From the NCBI GenBank assembly GCA_009692505.1, contig SHZC01000011.1, forward strand, positions 1 through 46,912: a DNA stretch of 46,912 bases, in the 5' to 3' direction. Source of the DNA: Myxococcales bacterium (GTDB lineage: Bacteria > Myxococcota_A > Bradymonadia > UBA7976 > UBA1532). Shown here piece after piece: positions 40,418-46,912 of this stretch. A program made the position numbers and the translations under genes. The notes below the pieces were generated by a model. It made no database searches. It was not told where the DNA came from and saw only the letters and a program-made list of their open reading frames with translations. Every line of letters begins with the position of its first letter. Position 1 is the stretch's first letter.

Positions 40418-43400
40418 TTAGCGGTCGATGGTCATCGTGAAGGGACCCGCCGCGCCGCTTCGACCGTCGACGACGATGAAGTACGTCCCGGCGACGAGGG
40501 CTTGGCGAATCGTCGACCGATTGCCACGCAGCTGGCTGCAGGCGATCTCGGCGGCCCGATCAAGGCAGGTGGTCCGGAGATAGACCGCGGAGTCAAAGCC
40601 CGCCACGTCAATGGTGACCTGGGCGTCGGCGTCGAGATCGAGCTGGTAGACGAGGTTCTTCGCGCCCGCGCCACCGCAGCTCCCGCGCATGTTCGGGGCC
40701 ACGCCGTCTCGGGAGTCACCCGCGATGACGACGTGAGCACCGGCCGGGACCATTCGAGGGTCGCCGCAGGTTCCCGCGCTCGGAACGAGGACACAGGCGC
40801 CCGCCGCGCAGCCGAGGGCGCACTGCTCGGACTGGACATAGACGCCCGCGTCGCAGGCGTACAGCCCGCTCGCGTCCTGGCCGAGACCCACGTCACCACA
40901 GTAGTTGCCAGCGCCCGAGGGGCAGTCCGGTCGGATGCTCACGTCGAGCGCGAACGCGCCTCCGAGGCCACCGAAGCTGTCGACCACGAGGAAGTACTGA
41001 CCCGCGGCCAAGCTGAGGTTACTGAAGGCAGAGCCAACGCCGCCGGGCGGCGCCGCGTCGTGGTTGCACGCGAATTCGGTGGCGTCGTTGTCACAGACCG
41101 ACCGGATATGAAGCACGCTGTCGAAGCCCGAGACGGTCGCGTCGATGAAGGCGTCAGCCGCGAGGTCGAGGACATAGACCACCTCGCCTCCGGACCCGCC
41201 GCAGCTTCCTTCGAGGTTCTGCGGCGCGCCCTCGGTCGTACCCTCGACGTGAAGGTCGTTCCCGGCCGGGAGGGCCAGGGCGAGGTCGCAGCTTGAGGGC
41301 GGAACGACGCAGAGCTGAGCGACGCAGGCTGCCTCGGCCGCGCAGTCAAGGTCGAGGAGGCAGCCGCCCACCGGGATGTCGGTGCAGGAGTTACCGATGC
41401 AGTGCTGAGCGGCCCCACAGTCGAAGTCGAAGTCGCAGTACCCGACGGGGGGTACGACGCACTGGCCGTCGATGCAGCGCTGGTCGTCCCGTCCGCAGTC
41501 CCCGTCGTCGGCGCAGACGCAGGGGCCCGCGCTGACGTCGAGCGTGAAGTCGCCACGTTCGAAGGCCGCGAAGCTGTCGACGAAGAGCAGCCGCACGCCG
41601 TCCGAAGCCGGCACGTCAACCTGCGAGGTCAGGCCGTCGAACGCATCATTGTTACAGGCCGTCTCGCTGTCCGCGTTTTCACAGCCGGTGCGGGCGTAGA
41701 GCACGGTGTCGAAGTCCGACGAGACAAACGAGACACAGACCTCACCGAGACCAGCGTCGAGGGCATAGACGACCTCGGCGCCGCTGTTCTGGCGGCAGCT
41801 CCCGTCGTAGACCGCGGAGCCCGCGACGTTGGTGCCGTTGACGTTGCCGAGCGCGTCGATGACGAGCGGGGCGAAACACGCCGACGGGGCCGCGACACAG
41901 ACCTCCACGTCACAGACTTCACCCGCGGCGCAGTCGAGGTGCTCGAGGCATTCCGGTGCTCTCCCACAGAGGCCGGCCAGGCAGACCTGCCCGAGGGGGC
42001 AGTCCCCGTCGATGAGACAGGCCGGGGGCGGGGCGAGCTCGCAGACCCCGTCGACGCAGACCTCGTCGAGGAAGCAATCGGCGTTCACGAGACACTCGGG
42101 CGGGGCAGGCACCTCGCAGCGGCCTTCGACGCAGACCTCATCCACGGCGCACTCGGAATCATCTACGCAGGGCGGAGGCGGGCAGGCCCCGGCGGTCACG
42201 TTGAGGATGAAGTCATCCGCGCTGAAGGCCCCGTACCCATCGACGACGACATAAATGGAACCGTCGACGAAGGCCGCCGGATCGGCGGTGAGCCGAGAGC
42301 TCGAACCCTCGCCGTTGTCGTCGTCACACGCGACCTCGGAGGCCAAGTCGCCGCAGCTCGTCTGGAGATGAACGACCGTGTCGAGGGCGCTGAAGTTTGT
42401 ATCCAGGCAGACGACGCCGAGCGCCGGGTTGAGCGTATAGACTCGCTCGCTGGAGGCAGCCGCACGTCCGCAGGTCGCCCCAATGAGGGCCGGCGCGCCG
42501 ACGGTGGTTCCGAGATAAGCCCCGAGGGCGTCGATGGCGGTGGGCGCCTCGCAGGGGTTGCCATCCGGGGCCTCCCGGCAGACGCCGCCCAGGCAGGCTT
42601 CCCCGGCCACGCAGGGGTTCAAGGCGTCACAGCCGGGCGCCACGCAGCGGCCGCCCACACACGCGATGCCGTTGCCACAGTCGAAGCCGGGGCCACACTC
42701 GGGTGCGCTGCAGACGCCGCCAATGCAGAGATTGCCGTCACGACAGTCGCCGTCGAGCTCGCAGGCCTGAGCCACGCAGAACTGGTTGACGCAGACCAAC
42801 GTGGACGCACAGCCCAGGTCGTCCTGACACTCCGGGACCCGGCAGCTGCCGAGGACACATGAGCGTCCGTCCGGGCAATCCGCGGAGAAGTCGCAGGCGA
42901 GGTTCACGCAGGCGAGGCCGACGCAGACCTGGTCGCCGAAGCAGTCGTCGGAGGTGAGACACTCGGGGATGAGACACTCACCGGCGATGCAGCGGGTCGG
43001 GTCCTGACAGTCGAGGTCCACGACGCAGGCGAGGGGCGCGCAGCGCGAGGCGGTGCAGGTCTCGCCGAGCGCGCAGTCGGCGTCGGCCCTGCAGTCGGGG
43101 GCCTGGCAGAATTCAAACTCGCAGATCCCGTCCGGCGGGCAGTCGACATCCAGGGCGCAGGCCCGGGCACTACAATCTCCTTCATTGCAGGCCTCGTACG
43201 CACGACAGGCCGCATCGACCAAGCACTCAGGCAGCGAGCACTCCCCGGCCAGGCAGACCGAGCCCTCAGCGCAGTCGGCGGACACGTTACAGGCCGCGAC
43301 CGCAGCACAGGGGCCGGCGCTCAAGGTCAGCTGCAGCGCCCCGCTCTCGCCAGAGTAGCCGTCCACGAAGAGGTGGACGGCGACGTCGCCGACAGCGAAC

Positions 43401-45925
43401 TCGAGCTGGCTGGTCGCGCCCGGGCCACCGTCATCGTCGCAGCCGAGCTCGCTGGCCGGGGACTCGCAGGACTCCCGCGCGTAGAGCACGGTGTCGAACT
43501 GGCTGCCCTGGACGTGGGCGCAGACGAGGCCGAGCCCGGCGGGCACGAGGTAGACGACCTCAGGACCGGCTCCAGCACACTCCCCGCGATACAAGGCGCT
43601 GTGACCAACAGTGGTTCCCTGAACCGTGCCGAGACCGTCGAGCTGGATGACCGTCTCGCAGGCATCGGGCGCCGCGGTGGCCTGACAGAAGTCGTCGGCG
43701 CACTCGTCGGCCGCGTCGCAGTCGGCGTCGTCGATGCACGAGTCGTTCACGCAGACCGAGTCCACGCAGACCTGGGGCCCGGCGCAGTCGTCGTCGAGCT
43801 GGCATTGGGCCGCCCGGCAAGTCCCGTCCACGCAGACCTCGTCGACCCCGCAGTCCTCGCGCACAACGCAGTCGCCGGGAGCAAGCGGGCAGCGCCCGGG
43901 GTTGACGTTGAGCACATACTCGCCGGTCGCAGCCGAGTAGCCGTCCATCGTCAGGTAGACCCCCGCGGCAGCGTCGATCTCGAGCCGCGAGTGGCGCACG
44001 CCAAATTCAACGTCGTCATTGCAGCCCAGCTCGGTCCCGCCGTCGGCGCAGTCCGTGCGCGTATACACGACGGTGTCGAAGGTCGAGCCCAACGAGTCGA
44101 CGCAGACCACACCGAGGGCGGGGTCGAGGAAGTAGACGAGCTCACCGGCGTCGCCGGGCTCGCCGCAGAGGACCGGCGCCGAGGCGTTCGCGGCCTCGAC
44201 GGTGGAGCCCGCGTAGCTTCCGGCGGCGTCGATGACGACCGGGTTGTCGCAGGTGCCGCCGGGCAGCGCGGGCAAGCAGACGCCGCCGACGCAGAGCTCG
44301 CCTACGGCGCAGGGCGCGTTCGCATCACAGCTTGGGGGCAGCCCCGGCTCGCAGCTTCCGGCGTTGCAGACCTCGCCGTTGACGCAGTCGAGATCGATCT
44401 GACAGTCGGGCGTCAGGGTGCAGTCACCCGCTTGGCAGAACAAGTCGGGGCCGCAGTCGGCGTCGGCCGCGCAGTCGGAGGGCGGCACAACGCAGCTCCC
44501 GAAGAGGCAGGCTTGGCCCACACCGAGGCAGTCGGCGTCGACGTCACAGACCGCGTGCTCCGCGCAGGGGCCAGGGCCGACGTGCAGGACATAGGGGCCA
44601 CGGGCGTCCACGACGTAGGAGTCGACCATCGCGAAGAACGCAGCATCCTGCGCGTCGATCGACAGCTCGCTCGTGCGGACGGCGAAGAGCACGTCGTCGT
44701 TGCAGCTCAGCTCCCCGCCGTTATCACCACAGGCCAGTGAGGCGCTGAGGATCGTGTCGATGTTGCTGCCTTCGGTGGTCAAGCAGAGCGGGCCGAGCCC
44801 ACCGGCGATGCGGTAGGCGACCTCGACGCCGGTGCCCTGTGCGCAGCCGGGATCGTAGAGCGCGCCGGCACCCGCCGTCGTGCCCACAAAAGAGCCGAAG
44901 CCTTCAATCGCGATCGGCGCGAGGCAGGCGTCGAGCTGAGGAGCGGCGACGCAGCTCCCGGCAACGCAGGTCTCTCCGAAGGCGCAGTCGCCGTCGACGA
45001 CGCAGGCGGCCTCTACAGGCTCGCAGACGCCGGCTTGGCAGACCAAGTCGAAAGGACAGTCGACGTCGACCCTGCACTCGGGCTCGACGCCGCACGGCCC
45101 GGCCGAGACGTGAAGAATGAAGTCACCGTTCGCAGCGTCGTCGAAGCCGTCGATGACGACATAGACCGGTTCGCCCTGCGCTTCGAGGTCGAGGACAGAG
45201 TTGACGCCGACGTCGACGCCGTCGTCGTTGCAGTCGAGCTCTGAGGCGTCGTCCTCGCAGACGCTGCGGACGTAGAGAACGGTGTCGTACGCGCTGCCCT
45301 GCGTCGAGAGGCACAAGTCACCGAGGCTCGGGTCGAGCACAAAGGCGACCTCGGCCCCGCCCATTGAGCCACAGTCACCATCGAGGTCGGCAGGGGCGCC
45401 GAAGTTATTGCCGAGGAAGTCGCCATAGGTATCGATCAGCACAGCGTCTAAACACGCCGCCGGCCTGTCGATGACGATGCACTCGCCGCCGAGGCACTGA
45501 TCACCCGGCGGGCAGTCCGCATCGGCTAGGCACTCCGGGGGAAGCGCCCCGCCCTGCCCGCCGCTGCCGCCGAGCCCGCCGCTGCCGCCTTGACCGGCGG
45601 TTCCGCCGCTGCCCGCGCTGCCGCCGAGCCCGCCGCTGCCGCCTTGACCGGCGGTTCCGCCGCTGCCCGCGCTGCCGCCCTGACCGGCGGTTCCGCCGCT
45701 GCCGCCGCTGCCGCCGCTGCCTGCGCTGCCGCCGCTGCCGCCGCTGCCCGCGCTGCCGCCCTGACCGGCGGTTCCGCCGCTACCGCCGCTGCCTGCGCTG
45801 GGTCCGCCATCGGCACCGGCCGCCCCGCCAAGGTCAGATCGAGGCCCAACGACGCTGCCCCCGCCTGGGTCACAGGCGGCGAGAAGGGTCATCGCGAGCG
45901 CGAACTTGAGTTGATTCCGACGCAT
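40418..45925 (-). CDS. Giant Cys-rich multi-module lipoprotein
   Basis: 1,835 residues from the ATG at 45925, preceded by GGAGG. The signal MRRNQLKFALAMTLLAAC has a lipobox with Cys at residue 18. A Gly/Ser/Ala/Gln stalk of about 95 residues follows. The body alternates two modules. About 28 are four-Cys units of pattern C-x5-C-x4/5-C-x4-C (ECRVDVDCPFDLVCQAGVC). Eight are PPC-like beta domains of about 115 residues with an internal disulfide and a CNDD motif (AYDTVLYVRSVC, ELDCNDDG, VYVVIDGFDD). PPC domains occur at the C-terminus of secreted proteases; here there is no enzyme domain. It is probably a long surface fibre or adhesin. It converges on lptD with 18 bp between. Confidence 0.9.
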   Translation of the reverse strand: MRRNQLKFALAMTLLAACDPGGGSVVGPRSDLGGAAGADGGPSAGSGGSGGTAGQGGSAGSGGSGGSAGSGGSGGSGGTAGQGGSAGSGGTAGQGGSGGLGGSAGSGGTAGQGGSGGLGGSGGQGGALPPECLADADCPPGDQCLGGECIVIDRPAACLDAVLIDTYGDFLGNNFGAPADLDGDCGSMGGAEVAFVLDPSLGDLCLSTQGSAYDTVLYVRSVCEDDASELDCNDDGVDVGVNSVLDLEAQGEPVYVVIDGFDDAANGDFILHVSAGPCGVEPECRVDVDCPFDLVCQAGVCEPVEAACVVDGDCAFGETCVAGSCVAAPQLDACLAPIAIEGFGSFVGTTAGAGALYDPGCAQGTGVEVAYRIAGGLGPLCLTTEGSNIDTILSASLACGDNGGELSCNDDVLFAVRTSELSIDAQDAAFFAMVDSYVVDARGPYVLHVGPGPCAEHAVCDVDADCLGVGQACLFGSCVVPPSDCAADADCGPDLFCQAGDCTLTPDCQIDLDCVNGEVCNAGSCEPGLPPSCDANAPCAVGELCVGGVCLPALPGGTCDNPVVIDAAGSYAGSTVEAANASAPVLCGEPGDAGELVYFLDPALGVVCVDSLGSTFDTVVYTRTDCADGGTELGCNDDVEFGVRHSRLEIDAAAGVYLTMDGYSAATGEYVLNVNPGRCPLAPGDCVVREDCGVDEVCVDGTCRAAQCQLDDDCAGPQVCVDSVCVNDSCIDDADCDAADECADDFCQATAAPDACETVIQLDGLGTVQGTTVGHSALYRGECAGAGPEVVYLVPAGLGLVCAHVQGSQFDTVLYARESCESPASELGCDDDGGPGATSQLEFAVGDVAVHLFVDGYSGESGALQLTLSAGPCAAVAACNVSADCAEGSVCLAGECSLPECLVDAACRAYEACNEGDCSARACALDVDCPPDGICEFEFCQAPDCRADADCALGETCTASRCAPLACVVDLDCQDPTRCIAGECLIPECLTSDDCFGDQVCVGLACVNLACDFSADCPDGRSCVLGSCRVPECQDDLGCASTLVCVNQFCVAQACELDGDCRDGNLCIGGVCSAPECGPGFDCGNGIACVGGRCVAPGCDALNPCVAGEACLGGVCREAPDGNPCEAPTAIDALGAYLGTTVGAPALIGATCGRAAASSERVYTLNPALGVVCLDTNFSALDTVVHLQTSCGDLASEVACDDDNGEGSSSRLTADPAAFVDGSIYVVVDGYGAFSADDFILNVTAGACPPPPCVDDSECAVDEVCVEGRCEVPAPPECLVNADCFLDEVCVDGVCELAPPPACLIDGDCPLGQVCLAGLCGRAPECLEHLDCAAGEVCDVEVCVAAPSACFAPLVIDALGNVNGTNVAGSAVYDGSCRQNSGAEVVYALDAGLGEVCVSFVSSDFDTVLYARTGCENADSETACNNDAFDGLTSQVDVPASDGVRLLFVDSFAAFERGDFTLDVSAGPCVCADDGDCGRDDQRCIDGQCVVPPVGYCDFDFDCGAAQHCIGNSCTDIPVGGCLLDLDCAAEAACVAQLCVVPPSSCDLALALPAGNDLHVEGTTEGAPQNLEGSCGGSGGEVVYVLDLAADAFIDATVSGFDSVLHIRSVCDNDATEFACNHDAAPPGGVGSAFSNLSLAAGQYFLVVDSFGGLGGAFALDVSIRPDCPSGAGNYCGDVGLGQDASGLYACDAGVYVQSEQCALGCAAGACVLVPSAGTCGDPRMVPAGAHVVIAGDSRDGVAPNMRGSCGGAGAKNLVYQLDLDADAQVTIDVAGFDSAVYLRTTCLDRAAEIACSQLRGNRSTIRQALVAGTYFIVVDGRSGAAGPFTMTIDR
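45551..45809. repeat. GC-rich repeats encoding the Gly stalk
   Basis: Short imperfect repeats of CCGCCGCTGCC(CG)GCGCTG with four interspersed copies of TGACCGGCGGTTCCGCCGCT encode GSGGSGGTAGQGG-like runs on the - strand in the Cys-rich lipoprotein. The array is prone to slippage, and also to assembly error, so stalk length may differ between isolates. Confidence 0.85.
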
Positions 45926-46129
45926 TCGGCATTCCTCCGGGGCTGCGTCCCATTTCATATAAAACGTCGCCCCCGCCCGCGCAGCCGGAGGGGGAAAATC
46001 GGGGCCAAGATGTCACGACTCGCCGAAAGCGAACAACCCCGATTCGGACACCCCGCAGGGCGATTGCACCTGATCGTCATTGACAAGCTTAACAGCTCGT
46101 AATCTAAGGCTTCGGCTCGTGCGCGCGCA

Positions 46130-46912
46130 GTGGACTTGCGGCGTCGGGCGGAGGAGCCCAAGCGCCGCGACGACGTCATCGTCATCACGTCCTGCTTCGA
46201 GGACATGCCCGATCCGCGGGTGGAGCGGACGCGACTTCATCCGCTGCCGGACATCATCCTGCTGACGTTGGTCGGCATGCTGGCCGGCGCCGACGACTGG
46301 GTTCACATCGAGCTGTTCGGCCAAGCCAACGAGGCCTGGCTGAAGACGTTTCTGGAGCTGCCTCACGGCATCCCGTCGCACGACACGCTGGGGCGCGTGT
46401 TCCGGCTGCTGGACCCGACAGAGCCGTCAGCGCGGCTGGGGCGCTGGCTCGATGCGCTGCACGAACGCGTCGACGACGATCACGTCTGCATCGATGGCAA
46501 GAGCCTGCGGCGCGCCTTTGACCGCGCATCGGGCAAGGCAACGATGCACATCCTGAATGCCTAGGCGACCGCTGGGCGAGTCGCGTTGGGGCAGATTCCG
46601 GTCGATGCCAAGGAGAACGAGGTCGTCGCCATCCCAAAGCTCCTCGGGCTCATTGACGTCCGCAAGCGCATCGTCACCATCGGCGCGATCGGCTGCCAGA
46701 AAGAGATCGCGCGGACAATCATCGGCGGCGGTGGGGACGACCTCCTGCGCGTCAAGGACAACCGGCCCGCGCTCGCGCGTGGGATGCGGGACTTCTTCCT
46801 GGATGCCGAGAAGGACGGTTTTCCGGGCAAGCACTGGGAGTACACCGAGGAGACCGACGGCGATCACGGACGCGTCGAGGTCCGCCGGGTCTGGGCCTGC
46901 GAAGACATCAAC
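46130..46912 (+). pseudogene. ISAs1-family transposase, decayed, 3' end outside window
   Basis: The frame from the GTG at 46130 encodes the start of an ISAs1-type transposase: SCFEDMPDPRVERTRLHPLP, GADDWVHIELFG and DDHVCIDGKSLRRAF with the first catalytic Asp. At 46562-46564 a TAG interrupts the frame; family members usually have Trp there (the HIV-SAW-ATA context), so a TGG-to-TAG change is likely. The same frame then continues (ALGQIPVDAKENEVVAIPKL) to the window end without further stop. The second catalytic Asp (VTIDAMGCQ in relatives) is Gly here (VTIGAIGCQ). Two independent losses mark a dead element. Terminal inverted repeats cannot be defined because the right end is missing. Confidence 0.85.

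Noticed and set aside
40400-40430. Small hairpin GCTAA-N7-TTAGC between the convergent lptD-like and Cys-rich genes
   Set aside because: Only a 5-bp A/T-containing stem without a U tract; too weak to call as a terminator.
41402-44740. Long + strand open frames opposite the Cys-rich lipoprotein
   Set aside because: The - strand frame shows highly regular Cys spacing over 1,800 residues; the opposite frames have none and break at different points.

Overview
The window is high-GC bacterial DNA with dense, often overlapping genes. The gene content suggests a flagellated member of the Myxococcota or a related 'deltaproteobacterial' lineage (for example Bradymonadales-like). The pointers are sigma-54-type promoters on flagellar operons, a class I adenylate cyclase, a eukaryotic-type Ser/Thr kinase, a MYXO-CTERM-like C-terminal signal, and very long Cys-rich lipoproteins with Gly-rich linkers. 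This is inference from content; no 16S or other taxonomic marker is present.

Region 1 (1-19.9 kb) is a flagellar locus. On the + strand lie the end of one flagellin, a complete flagellin, flaG and fliD. On the - strand, a single run of co-directional and often overlapping genes reads flgF-flgG-flgA-flgH-flgI-flgJ(M23)-flgM-flgN-flgK-flgL-csrA-fliW-cya-(Pro-rich exported protein)-fliS-fliT. It converges on fliD. A near-consensus sigma-54 site precedes flgF and another precedes fliD. A sigma-28-like site and a possible CsrA-binding hairpin precede the complete flagellin. With flgM, csrA and fliW present, this suggests both the classical export checkpoint (FlgM) and the FliW-CsrA-flagellin translational switch. 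The cyclase is embedded at the end of the same operon, which suggests a link between cAMP and motility.

Region 2 (20.0-26.5 kb) is a small - strand operon encoding an exported protein of unknown function, a truncated hemoglobin, a small helical protein and a GMC-family flavin oxidoreductase. Divergent from it is an exported HEAT-repeat protein.

Region 3 (26.5-37.7 kb) is a long - strand gene train, mostly with 4-bp overlaps. In transcription order it encodes a possible degenerate ATPase, a HEAT-repeat lipoprotein, a crotonase/thymidylate-kinase fusion, a GspC-like PDZ protein, two small membrane proteins, a parvulin-type prolyl isomerase, a four-repeat IPT/TIG-like surface protein with a MYXO-CTERM-like tail, a lipoprotein of unknown family and a Ser/Thr protein kinase. 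Most of these look like envelope or secretion functions. The crotonase-Tmk fusion is the most unusual protein in the window.

Region 4 (37.8-46.9 kb) holds an exported AMIN-domain protein, followed in the same reading frame, after one TGA, by an LptD-like outer-membrane protein that has no signal peptide of its own. Then comes a convergent, about 1,835-residue Cys-rich lipoprotein built from about 28 four-Cys modules and eight PPC-like beta domains. The window ends in a decayed ISAs1-type transposase gene (amber codon plus a lost catalytic Asp) that runs off the edge.

No rRNA, tRNA or CRISPR array was seen.
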